Shown: piece by piece, positions 1 to 10,483 of the stretch
Numbering within the stretch: the stretch's first letter is position 1
Layout: each line of letters begins with the position of its first letter
Assembly (NCBI GenBank): GCA_900155495.1
Contig: FTLJ01000114.1
Coordinates: 1 to 40,927 of the forward strand
Direction of reading: 5' to 3'
Source of the DNA: Porogramme epimiltina
Taxonomy: Eukaryota; Basidiomycota; Agaricomycetes; Polyporales; Polyporaceae
Length of the DNA stretch: 40,927 nucleotides
Position numbers and translations under genes: made by a program
The notes under the pieces: model-generated
What the model was told of the DNA's origin: nothing
What the model saw: only the letters and a program-made list of their open reading frames with translations
Database searches by the model: none

Positions 1-110
1 TATTCTGTACCTGTAGGTAGACGACAAGGACTACATACAGAGTAAGTAAGCAGTAGCGGAAAGGAAAGTACAACGATGCTCACCCTCAGTACGGCGCGCT
101 CGGGATACGA

Positions 111-410
111 CATCAGAAAAAAAGCCGCCGGCCCGTAGCGCCACAGGGGCGGGTGTATCGCGTTCGATAGCGCCGGCACATGCCTCATTGCGCGCTGTAG
201 CCGCTATAGCACTCTGTAGCAGTGCCCTGGACTCTGTTGCACTGCATAGTACCGTGCAAGGTCTGATAGCGCGCCATTGGGCCATCTTGCATAGGGGGCA
301 GTAATATAGCATTGTATTGCTAAGGGCAAGGTGTTATAGCTACCTGTTGTGGGTCTCATACACATAGCATTCCCGCAAGTGTGTCAACGGAAAGAACATG
401 TTTATTAAGA
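111..410 (+). repeat. TAGCGC-rich dispersed repeat, copy 1
   Basis: This stretch carries many short words of the type TAGCGCC, GCTATAG and CATAGC. It begins with CATCAGAAAAAAAGCC, and almost the same word, CATCAGAAAAAAATCC, begins the reverse complement of the segment ending at 3765. Both copies also share CTGTTGCACT and TAGCGCGCCAT in the same order. I read them as diverged members of one non-autonomous repeat family. No transposase frame is visible inside. The outer limit near 410 is approximate, because similarity fades without a clear terminal repeat. Confidence 0.5.
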
Positions 411-480
411 TACTACAACTACTATAGATGATAGCGTAGGGATGATACTCGACAGGTGTACAGGGGGAGAGGAGAAGAAC

Positions 481-757
481 TCACGTATCCTTCCCGAAGC
501 CGTCAAAGATCGCGTGCACGCCCTCGCTGTTCAAGGGCTCCAGCACGCGCGCGATCGCGGACTTAGCGGGCGTGCTCGTCGTCCCGATGACCGTCGCCCC
601 GCACACCTCGATGAGCCGCGTAAATAGCAGCCCGAGCCCGCCCGCAACGGTGTGCACAAGCACGGTCGCCCGCGCGGACGTTGTATGCCTCGGTGACAAG
701 GCGAGCGCCGTCGCGCCTACCGTGGCCGGAAGAGCGAGAGATACGGGAGCGCGGGGC
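481..757 (-). pseudogene. Zinc-binding dehydrogenase / quinone oxidoreductase fragment
   Basis: The minus strand encodes the nucleotide-binding part of an NAD(P)H quinone oxidoreductase of the zeta-crystallin type. The frame shows LVTEAYNVRAGD, then VLVHTVAGGLGLLF and ATVIGTTSTPAK, and ends with GVHAIFDGFGKDT just before a TGA at 481-483. The first piece is in a different frame from the rest, so there is a frameshift around 680-700. Roughly twenty residues normally found between the TSTPAK and RVLE segments are missing. Both the N-terminal catalytic fold and the C-terminus are absent. These features show a decayed gene fragment and not an exon of a working gene. The family would reduce quinones using NADPH in the cytosol, but nothing here would be active. 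Confidence 0.7.
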
Positions 758-879
758 CCGGTGGTGATTAGCTAGGGTGCTGTGGATTGAGATAGGGCAA
801 GGGCACACCTTGTGTGAGTGCCGCGGCGGCGGTGTGGGTAGTGGTGCTCGTCGGGGAGGGCCCCGGTTACCCACGCAGG

Positions 880-1393
880 GGAGCGGAAGGATAACCTCTC
901 CTGGAAGGTCTGGGAGATGTCGGGGCGAGGCGAAGGAGGGTGCATGTAGGAGGAGCCGGACGAGGGGTGACTGTGGATGTCGTCTTCAAGACCATTGCTA
1001 GAGGCGGGGGACGCGTGATCGAAGGCGTTGGGGGACGAGTAACCGTTGAGCGGGGGCGTAACGGACACGGAGACGTGGGCACCATTCATGTGTATTCGTC
1101 AAGGATCAAGGGGCCGCCGGAAGAGGGGACGTCGTATTCTGAAAGGTCGTACTCATCGGTGGGGCCAAAATCGCCGTGCGCGCCGTCTATTGGTGGGAGA
1201 TCGAGGTAGCTGGAGTAGGGGGAGTTCTGGAAGGAGCTGGAGTAGGACGGGGTGCGGGGGAAGTGAGAAGAGGAGTCCGGGAAGCCGTCGAAGTCGTATG
1301 GAGAGTGTCGGGGGAGAGGTCGAAGACGTTTGTGTGGGGGGACGGGGCGATGCCAAAGTCTTGCTGGACCGCGGGAGCGAGGAGAGTGTCCAT
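880..1393 (-). pseudogene. Transcription-factor-like disordered region, frameshifted
   Basis: Minus-strand frames here read as a serine/proline-rich, acidic region of the kind seen outside the DNA-binding domain of fungal transcription factors. It has runs such as SPYDFDGFPDSSSHF, PTDEYDLSEYDVPSSGG and ISQTFQERLSFRSPAW. The reading frame changes at least twice: once near 1310, where VFDLSPDTL passes into SPYDFDGFPDS, and once near 1086, where ILDEYT must join NGAHVSVSVTPP across an ATGA overlap. No splice sites explain the shifts. No zinc finger, homeodomain or bZIP is present in the window, so the class of factor cannot be given. I regard it as a relic. It could alternatively be a piece of another disordered protein. 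Confidence 0.45.
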
Positions 1394-1697
1394 GACCAGG
1401 TGCTTTAACGGAAGGAGCGGCGGAGGGGGTGCGCAGGCGATGACGTGGGCAGAGGAGTGCTAGAAGTGTGCAGAAAGATGGAAGACGACGAGCCTGAGGA
1501 CGAGGATGAAGAGTGGAGAGAGAGCATGCGAAGAACGCCAAGTCCGCAAGCGCCGGCGTCCAATTTTTTCGGCGCTTGTCCCTTGGCGTCGTGGCTTGCC
1601 TTTCGCCCATGCTTTCCCTTCTCCCATCATCCTCATTCCTTCCACGCCACGCTCCTTCTCCCCCGGTACCCCTTCTTCTCTGCCTCTAGTCCCAACC

Positions 1698-3464
1698 ATG
1701 TTCACGCCTTCAGTGTCTATCGATCCCCGAAGACCCACCGCAAACAGCCCTCGGCGTCGACGATCGCATCAGATACGTCCCTCAGGCCTAATGTCCACGG
1801 TGATTTTTTCCTCAGCGCCTCCCCCAGCAGCTCCAGATCCCCCTCCCCCTCGTCCAGACACGACCACGGATCCCTCTCACCAATGGGCGGTTTGTATACA
1901 TTCATCCAGCAGCTGCTACTCAAGAAACGCCGCACGCGTTGGACCGTCGTCCTCGTGCCCCTCGCCCTCGTCCTCGTCGGCCTCTCCACTCGCTTTCTCA
2001 CCCACCCCGCCGCCCTCGATGTCTTCGCCGCCCGCGACCAGAGATGGCAGATCGTCACCGACTGGACGCCGCACAAACGGCATGCGCACCCCGATCCCGC
2101 GCCGGTGCCGGGCGAGTCGACGGCCACCATCGTGGACAGCGCCGCGCGCTCTCGCTCGCGTCGTCGTCGGTCGCGGCGAGCAAGACGGTGCTGGCGGGCA
2201 CGGTCGACCTCCCGAAGCTATTCGCGCAGCCGTTCGAGGGCACGTTCCCGACCAAACACCCGACCGCCAGCTGCCACGACTTCATGATGAACATAACTCA
2301 GTCGTCCGCGTTCCGCAAGTGCCGCCCGTTCTCGCTCCTCGTCCGGGACCAGAATGCGTTCATCACAGTGAGTCTTTTCGACTTCCGTGCGTCCCCTTTG
2401 GCCTGTCCCTCCCCGTTTTTTGTCTCTTTTCATCCGCACGTGCTCTATTTCCTCTTCTATTTGCAATAGCAGACTCGAGCCGTTGACGGTGTATATTTGG
2501 GTAGGAGACGGTCAGGGGGACGGGAGGGCTCTGAGGGGAACGAGTGGGCCACTGTTGCTCCTCTCCTCCGCCGGGAGGGAGGCGTTCTCCAGATATTAAA
2601 CCTCCCGCACACACCCGCCACACCCACGTTTAAGTGTTCCTTTTCTACTTCGCTGGTGCGGAGCACGAGGCCGCGTGATGCGTTACGTCCTCTCTCGCCT
2701 TCCTGCGCCCGTCTTTGACACGTCCTCGTGCTCTAGCACTCCCGCATCGAGAACGCAGCTTGCTAACCCTGGCCGCGATCGAAGCACAGCTAAAGGAGTA
2801 TCACCGCGCTGAACGTCACCCTGTGGGGGACGTACAACACCGACGTGAGCGAGGACCAGTGCGTCGCGAGCACGGCGTGGTTCGAGGAGAACATTCAGAC
2901 GAGCTTCAAGATGGACCTGAGCACGAAGAACTCGGTCGTCCCTGATGCCCTCGCAGGTACGTCAACCGCCCTCCACGAGGGCCGTCTTTCGTGCGAACGG
3001 ACGCTCACACGCCTTCTCCCTCTGCCCCTCTGCCCCTCTGTAGTTTTGCCTCGCACGTGCCCTCGCCTTTCTGCCCGTCCGCCCTCCCCTCACATCACGC
3101 AGGCCTTCAAGTGTACTCAGTGATGCGCACCGCCGCGTGTGCGGTGAACAACAGCACCAACACGTACTGCTACGTCGACGCGCTGCGGGCCGCGAGTGCG
3201 GCGGACCTCTACCTCTACCGGCTCCCGCTCGGGCTGCCCCTGCCGAACGCGACGATGTCGTCGTGCGACGCGTGCGTGCAGCGCGTCAAGGGCGCGTTCG
3301 CCGAGGGTGGCGCGGGCGTCGACGCGCTCACGGAGACGTACGCGGAGGTAGGCACGGTCAACCGCACATGCGGCGCAGGCAGCAGGGTTCGGCGCTGCTG
3401 GGCTTCGTGCATGGTGGGCAGCGGTGGTCGTCTCTATCTCTCCTCCGTTATCATCGCCGCGTAG
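1698..3464 (+). pseudogene. DUF7729-like single-pass membrane protein, probably decayed
   Basis: The start at 1698 lies in a good context (CCAACCATG) and gives MFTPSVSIDPRRPTANS. The coherent coding signal then shifts to another frame with TFIQQLLLKKRRTRWT followed by a hydrophobic segment (VVLVPLALVLVGLSTRFL), and shifts again near 2140 to TVDLPKLFAQPFEGTFP, CHDFMMNITQ and CRPFSLLVRDQNAF. After a long apparent intron (donor GTGAGT at 2368, acceptor near 2803) come ITALNVTLWGTYNTDV and a further short intron (about 2957-3102). The last part has YCYVDALRAASAADLYLYRL, PLGLPLPN and CDACVQRVKGAF. Those cysteine and LPLG patterns match the fungal DUF7729 family of anchored extracellular proteins, as I recall it. 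Two or three frameshifts without splice sites, and a C-terminus lacking the usual hydrophobic tail, suggest a pseudogene. Sequencing error is the alternative. Confidence 0.6.
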
Positions 3465-3474
3465 CTACCCCATG

Positions 3475-3765
3475 TATGACCCCACCGAAATATATTTATA
3501 TTAGTGCGCTACCCCGGATATACAGAACTGTACTGCACTATAAAAACGGCACCAGGAAGAATATAGTATTATAATGCACTATATAAGACACCCCCAAAGT
3601 TATAGAGTGCAACAGTACGCTGAGCCTGCGCTATGGCGCGCTATGGCGCGCTATGTGGCACCTGGCGCGCATGATGTAGCGCAGCAGAAAAGGGGGGTAG
3701 CTATGGGGCTACGGGCGCTATATAGCGCCCATTGCGCTACATAGCATCTGGATTTTTTTCTGATG
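3475..3765 (-). repeat. TAGCGC-rich dispersed repeat, copy 2, inverted relative to copy 1
   Basis: Read on the minus strand from 3765, this begins CATCAGAAAAAAATCC and continues with TAGCGC-type words, including a small tandem run of GCGCTATG units at about 3631-3654 (plus-strand reading) and the palindrome GGGCGCTATATAGCGCCC at about 3708-3730. Order and wording parallel copy 1, but in opposite orientation. The AT-rich part at 3485-3600 has several TATA-like stretches. No open frame of interest lies inside. Confidence 0.5.
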
Positions 3766-3799
3766 AGTCCACGGGCTCACCAGGGAGCTGTCACCGTCC

Positions 3800-4218
3800 C
3801 CCGGCGCGCTCGCCGCGATCTGCCCGTCCGCACACGCGACGCGCCTCGTCGTCCGTGCTACACTCCCCTGTGGCGTACACGACTTGGCCGCGTTCTTGAG
3901 CGCGTTTCCGCTCCTCAAGCAGCTGTACCTACGCGCGCCGAGCAACGACCAGGCCGCATCGCGCCACATCGAGCCCGTGTGTCGCGCGCTCCAGGTTAGG
4001 CACATGCTCAATGGTTTTAGTGCAGGTATGCGCGGGGCGAAGGTGTACATGGTAAAAATGTCGAGTGTGCAATGTCGCGTGCCTGTGCTGGGGCCCGCCT
4101 TGACGCGCTCGTGCTCGACCGGTCGGTGCGCTATGATAGGGACGTGCTCCGTGCGCGCGTCGCCATCCTCAACAAGCGCGGGTTCGTCGGCCGGCTCGAC
4201 GTCCACCCCCAGGAGTAG
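3800..4218 (+). pseudogene. C-terminal fragment of an F-box/LRR-type protein
   Basis: Two short coding-like pieces remain. The first, up to about 3993, reads LAAICPSAHATRLVV, then DLAAFLSAFPLLKQLYLRAP and RHIEPVCRAL, which has the spacing of a leucine-rich strand-helix unit of Agaricomycete F-box proteins. The second, in another frame, reads LDALVLDRSVRYDRDVL, VAILNKRGFVGRLDV and stops at TAG 4216-4218. The roughly 100 nt between them could hold an intron but no clean donor/acceptor pair restores the frame. There is no start codon, F-box motif or upstream exon, because the repeat ending at 3765 abuts it. I infer a truncated relic. The family would recruit targets to an SCF ubiquitin ligase. 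Confidence 0.45.
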
Positions 4219-4683
4219 CGGTGCGGTGCGGAAAGACGACGGCCGGTAGCTGGAGAGATTTTCAGCAACAGGCCTCCCGTAGGACAAGACATAGAGCCTG
4301 AGGACAACGACTAGGCGGGGATGGCACTCCTGTCAGATGAGTATTGTGGACCAGACACCGTATGGTTGAATCGGGCACCCGTGCTGCGGCAACCAAAGAA
4401 CGTGCGCCTTGTCCGCTGTCGCTGTATGCAAAGGGGAAAACCGCGTGGAGATACATGTTGAACGGTCTGTCCAAACGCGAATAAATACCACGAACGCCAG
4501 CATAGGTACAATAGTGTACACATTGCAGGACATACGGACACTTAGCTAGTTTTGACAGTCTATATACGTTCAGACCTCGAGTGGAACCATCTTCAATTGC
4601 CCCTTCCTGGATCGAGTCGTCCAAGACATGTACATATAAGCAGAGCAGAGCAACGGCAGCCTGAGCGCGGTGCAATCAAATCA
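4219..4683. other. Intergenic stretch, no gene seen
   Basis: No frame here has recognisable protein content. The minus strand next to 4684 is presumably the 3' untranslated region of the NLR gene. A 137-codon minus frame exists but shows no motif, and its composition is unremarkable. Confidence 0.4.
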
Positions 4684-7600
4684 CTAGCATTTAGAGAGAT
4701 CGACAATGACAAATCTCCCCTCATTTGTTACAAACGCAGCCAGGTCCCCGCTGACCTGCCAGCCCCCAGGGACCCGGTCGCCATACGGGGTCATGTCGGG
4801 GATGTACCGATACACCGGCGGGATCCAGCATACCCTCCGCGGCGGCACCCCCGCCGGCGCGCGCCACATCCACCCGTCGGTGAGGTAGTAGTCGCAGTGT
4901 TCCATGCTGTGTGTACCGCGCGCGATATCCGCGCGTAGCCCGTCTTCTTCGTGCACGCGTGCAACGAGCGGCCAGTCGTCGCGCAAGAAGAACGGCGTGT
5001 AGCTCCCGTTTGTGACGACTGCACGTTCGTCAGTGGAGAATGCGACCCAGTTCACCATGCTGATGTCCAATTGGAATATGCGGAGGAGCGGAGGTGCCCC
5101 GCCTGCCTCCGGGGAAGAGGATGCGGAGATGTCCCAGAGCCGGACTTCGCCGCGGTCGCTTGCGCCAACTGCACGCGTGCCATCGGACGAGAAGGAGAGG
5201 GAAATGACTGGGCGGGGGTGGTGCTCCTCCCAGACCAGCATTTTGGACTCCATGTCGTAGAGACGGACGGTGGGATACCCGTACTGCGTGCAGCCGAGGA
5301 GGGGGTGTGTGGAGAGCACCTTCTGCGCGTCTTCCTCGCAAGTCTGGGAAGAGAGTATCTTGTCCACCGAGGAGAACAGGATGATATTCCCTTGGGGGGA
5401 GAGCGAGAGCGCCCACACTTCGCTTCCCTTCGATGTATGGAGCACCGTCCTCTCCTTGGACCTGGTGTCCCAGGAGCACACGGTGCCGTCGCGAGAGCCG
5501 GAGATGATGTGTTGTGAGTCAGGGGTGAGTACTGCCTGCACTACCCAGCTGGTATGGCCGTGGAACACAGAGGTCGACGGACGGGGGAAATTCACATTTA
5601 AGTATAGAACGATGGAGTGGTCCTTCCTGCCAGTGAGGAGCAAGTGTTGAGCATCTGAAGACCATGTTAGAGCGGCGTATTGGTGAATAGAGTCTCGGAG
5701 GGCCCTCGAAGACTTCGCTACGGTACGCAGGAGCTTTCCAGTGTGGCTGTCGTGGACCTCGATGGTCCCGTCTTGTCGCACGGAGGCTATTACATTGCTA
5801 TTTTGAGGGGAGAACTTGACCGCGTAAACGGTATTGGTGGAGTTGCCGCCGATAATATTTCGTGATCGCTGTTGTGGGCCCATCCACAAGGAGGCATACT
5901 CCCAAATACGCGCTGTTCGTTTGTGGGGCGAGACCAGATGTTTGCCGTCGGGAGAGAAGTGCAGCTGGTCGACGAACTCCCCTCGCATCTCCTCACGTTG
6001 CCCGATGCGCGCCCCGCTGGAGGGGTCCACCAGAAACACCCATGAGCCCCCGGGAAAGTCGCACCCGACGGCGAGCGTTCTTCCGTCAGGTGCAAACTCT
6101 AGCCCCCAAACGCTCGCCCCCATGTCCAGTCGCCTGAGGAGGCGTGGCGCGCCCGACGTCCCCCGGATCGCCCACACGAATATCTCCCTCTCGCACCCGC
6201 ACACCACGATGTCATCTGTTAAGGAGATGGATACGACGCGCACTTTAGATGGGTGCGCCAGAGTGCGGCTTTGTCCGGGGTCCGCGACGTTCCAGATCCT
6301 GCTCATCTTGTCTGCGCATCCTGAAAGAAGGAATGACCCGTCATGAGAGAAGGCGAGCGACTTCACTTGCGCGGAATGCCCTTGGAGCACGTGGATAGGC
6401 GTAAACTCGGTTCTGTCGAGGTCCCATAAGATGACCACGCCGTCGCGCGACCCCGAAGCGACGTAACGTCCTTTAGGGGAAGCTGCAACCACGCGAACCC
6501 GATCGGAATGTGCCTTCTGAGACTCGATACACGCTCCCGATTTTGCATCCCAGAGACGTACCACCCCTTCTGAGGACCCAGAAAAGAGATACTTGCCGTC
6601 GGCACAGAAGGTAACGGCAAGGACTGCATCTTGATCCTCGAGGACGTGCAGTTGAATGCCGCTGTCAGCGTCCCATAGCCTGACGGTGCGATCCCAAGAA
6701 GTGGTTGCAACTTGGCCTCCGTTTGGGGAATACGCGACGGACAAGACCCAGCTAGCGTGTCCCTCCAAAATAGTCACATTTGCGCCCCAGTGATTTTGGA
6801 TCCCTAAAGCTACGCGAACACAGCCTCCAGTAAGGTCTCTCTCGTACGTCTTGCGAAGAATGGATGTGGATGGGCAGAAGGAGAGTGCAGATTTGTACAC
6901 CATGACTGCCGCAGTGCTGATTGCCGGGTAACACATTCGCACCATACGCTGACAATCATGCAACAGAGCCAGAGTCTCGGCTGGAGGGGGCGATATATCC
7001 TAAGAAAAGGAAATTAAATGGCAGACCGATAGCATGTTGACAACAAAGGTGCGTACTTTCAAGGCATCGCTAGCGTCCTGTATCTTCCCTGTTGCGAGGT
7101 CGATGTCCCCCATGTGGCTGAGGGCTTCTATCCAATGCAGAAGGTGCGCCTTAGAGAAATCTTGGAGGATGCGCAGAAGCTCCTCATCGATGAGAGCTTG
7201 CGAGAGATGATCTGCCCAGTATTGGCATGCATATTGTAAGTGAGGAGGTATGTATCGAGAAATGCGTTCCCCGATGTCCGGGATTTCACTGTTAAGAAGG
7301 TCTGGATTGTCGAGGGCGCAGATATTCCGCAGGAGGGTTGCGTTGAGCGTTTGAAGGCAGCATTTGGCAAGAGTCGCGTGCTGCAACTGTGGATGCACGG
7401 CGAAGCGAGGATTAACACAACGGGACGGGTCAACGAGGAAGTCGGACAGAGAGGGGTGGATAATACGGATTACGGCCTCGTCAGTGGGAGGAATTATCAG
7501 AATGGAGTGGAGGCGGCGCAATATTCGCCTCGCAGACCCGTCCTCTAGGTGGAGAAGAGCTTCGAGGGCGTTTGGAGACAGCTGATCTCGAAGCAGGATG

Positions 7601-9677
7601 ACAGAGCCAAGAACAGCTTTCAGCTCCGCCATCGCGAGACGTTCTAGAGTGTCCGGAAAGGCTTTGAGGAAGATTTCAAGATAAACTGCATCGAGAGGTG
7701 CCAAACGTATGTTTCCTACACTGTTACACGTTGTTGACTCCACGGGATGGATCAATGCCTCTAGTTTCCCCTTGGGGTTGTTCTCGAGAGGGTTATTGAT
7801 ATAATTTACAGCGATAGTGACGACGATGAAGAGACCACCCATGAGATTGAGGAGGGAGGCGGTACCTTCTTCTCCCGGCCACGTATCTTCTAGCCCGTGA
7901 TCTCGCCGGATGACTTCGAGTTGGGACCGGAGGTATGTTGTAATATCACGTTGCGTCACTTCTAGAGGTACCATATGAAGTGGGTAATCGTGAGTGTGGT
8001 CGCGGAGCGTTTTCCGCCTAAAACCCTTCATGATATTGTCGTCAGGTCGACTTGTGATGACAAATTTGAGCCTAGTGAGATGCGTGATGTGGGCAGAGAG
8101 TGCAATGAGGATAGTCGACACAGGCTCGTCGTCTTTGCATTCGTCCAGAGCATCAATCACGACCACTTGTTCCGGAATCGAGCTAGCAGCGACGCGGAGT
8201 GGCTCAACGATGAGTTTCTCGAGCTGGCGGGAGGGAAGCGCGTGCTTGATGTCGGGGTCCCTTTCGAAGGCGTCCTTGACGGCCGCAAGAAAGGCGGGGT
8301 GCTGTCGCGCGAGATGAACAGCGATTGTGGGGAAAATGAGCTGGATGTTACTGCGGTCTCCGAATCTGGCGCAGAAGAAGCTGGCGCCGAGACATTTAGC
8401 GTCATGACACCACCGTGCAATAGTCTGGGCTAGGGTTGATTTACCCGAGCCGGCAAGGCCATTAATCCACAGGATCCGGGCATCCAAACGCACTTGGTAT
8501 ACTGGGTCCATGACCATGGTCGAAACCGTGAAGCTCAAGTAGATAGGGTTGATCCAGTGATAGACCGACAATAGGATTTCTATGCGAGTGGTCTCCACGC
8601 ATTCGCGGTGTCCGGTGCTTATGTCGAACTTGGCTTGAGCAGCGTAACGCAGCCCGGGTATTTCTGGTGAGTCTTTAGTCACATAGCACGCGCACATCGC
8701 GGTCTATTTACCTAAACTTGTACTTTGATACAATCCTTCGGTGATACGTTGGCCTTGTTGATGAAACTCGTTCCGAACAGTGTGCATGAGCTCCTATAAG
8801 GACGGGAAATTTCATTCACCTAATCGGGGTGTTTGATCAAAATTTTGCTCACGTCCATCGCCATGTATAAGGACATAATCAATACCACCTGGTTGCAGAC
8901 GGAGATTATTAAAAATGTAACTGAGAAGAAATCAGGGGCATTCTCACGAGGAAATTGTGCATGTGCCATGCGAGACTCCGAAGATGAGATTCGAGCTCAT
9001 CCGCCATATGCCTCGGAAGCAGGACCCGAGAGGGCAATAGCGCAGGTCCGTCGAGCTTCTTCACTTTCTGTGCGATGTCCTGCACACGCCTGGTGATTTG
9101 TTCTACGTCAGTATCAGGAGGCAGGGTAGTGAGGTCAGACCCAATCGGGCTTACGATGAAAAGATCTCTAGATGTTCCCTCAGCACTGCAGGGCACTCCC
9201 TGTCTCTGGGAAGCAAGGAATTTTGGATCATCTCGTTGAGCGTGCGGATGTAGCTCTCCATCATCTTTAACGACTCCTGATTGCTGCAATGCTTCTATAT
9301 ATTTCACCAGGAGAATTTGAAGGGTGAGAATCTGGTGTCACAAGAACTGACGATTGGGGACGCACCTGATATATCTCGATCACTTTTACCAGAGCCGTTG
9401 CAACCAACTGTAGCGGAGGTAGGGGTCCAGACAACTCCTCTGTGACTTTGAGTGCGGCAAGCACGCCTGCGACCAGGACCTTCCGCCTGCGTTTTCGGAT
9501 GGGGGACCCCAACTCCACACTTTTATGGCTTGCGCTTCCCCCACTTGGACTCGGTTTGGCAAGGCTCTCTGTAGCGGATACAGCCGACAGAGGTAGTTTG
9601 GGAGGCCAGGCGGGTATTGATCCATGCGTATCGTCACCCCTTGTTTTCCTACGGCTGAAGAAATTGTACTGAGACAT
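4684..9677 (-). CDS. NLR-type STAND protein: helical N-terminus, NACHT NTPase, WD40 repeats
   Basis: Seven exons on the minus strand join in frame: 9677-9366, 9276-9155, 9089-8948, 8888-8853, 8793-8712, 8663-7057 and 6999-4684, giving about 1538 residues. All introns are GT-AG with consistent phases. Residues about 1-231 form a helical domain with a basic patch (RKRRRK, near 61-66) and hydrophobic helices, resembling the HeLo/MLKL-like N-terminus of many Agaricomycete NLRs. The NACHT domain has the Walker A motif GLAGSGKS (about 300-307) and the Walker B-type IDALDEC (about 401-407). The last 770 residues hold about 13 WD40 repeats, enough for two propellers, with classic ends such as RTVRLWDADSG and GVVRLWDAKSG. 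In the family, ligand sensing by WD40 repeats triggers NACHT oligomerisation and output by the N-terminus. The repeats are diverged, not near-identical as in HET-E-type allorecognition genes. The acceptor of exon 6 could instead be at 8672. A small in-frame intron before the P-loop cannot be excluded. Confidence 0.85.
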
Positions 9678-10483
9678 GCTGCACGTCTGCGATGCCCTGA
9701 GTAGTAGGTTGTCGGTGCAAAGATGGATGCCACGTACGATGGAGGAACTGAGAATGACCTCCAAAGGCCTGTGCGTCTCCTTACTACAGCACTGTTCGTA
9801 AGGTTTATCCGGGTGTAGTAAGAACCACCGTTCCCCTTCTAGTCCATAACCTTCTGCCGGGCGGGCAGAGCGGGCAGAAGATCGATGAGCGTTCTACGCT
9901 TCTGTTCAAGAAAACAGTCCAGTGGAAATATATGTTAGTCGCAGCAACCGTAAAAGGATCTCGCTATGATGTGTCATACGTATTTCAAACTATTCCATAC
10001 CTTTGTTGTTTCAGAACTTTCTCTCTCGCGTGGGTCTCGATTTATGGCAAGGAGGATCACGACACCGGTCGCTGTTCTGCCTCGTATGCAGCCGCTCATC
10101 GTCTGTCGCGTGTTGTAACAAAAGCTGATCTTTCTTCCAATCCTTCACAGAAGGGCTTCTGACCGGTCCGCGGACGGTGAGAAGGCGGCCCCTTCCGTGG
10201 CGGCACTAGCTTTAAGTTTCCGATACCTTGAGATCGTGAGTCCGCGGTCTTTACATGCCCGGGGCGCGCACGGGTAGACCTGAGTTCGTAGATAGACATC
10301 AGCACTTCAATTGGCAATGATTCTGGTAAAGGCTCTGCGGTAGTCTTGAGTTGATGCAAACCTAGTTCGGGATAAACACGGGGGATAAATATAGTCATAT
10401 TGAGTGTGGTTCCCAACACCATTGCCGCATGCCATCGTGCAGATTTCTTCCACCCTAGCTTCTCACTTCGCGCCACGCGCTGA
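9678..10483. other. Intergenic: NLR upstream region and LPMO downstream region
   Basis: This lies between the start of the NLR gene and the stop of the LPMO gene, both on the minus strand. It should therefore hold the promoter of the NLR and the 3' untranslated region of the LPMO. I see no TATA box close to 9677 and no convincing coding frame. The NLR frame is open upstream to another ATG at 9764, so a longer N-terminus is possible. Confidence 0.4.
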
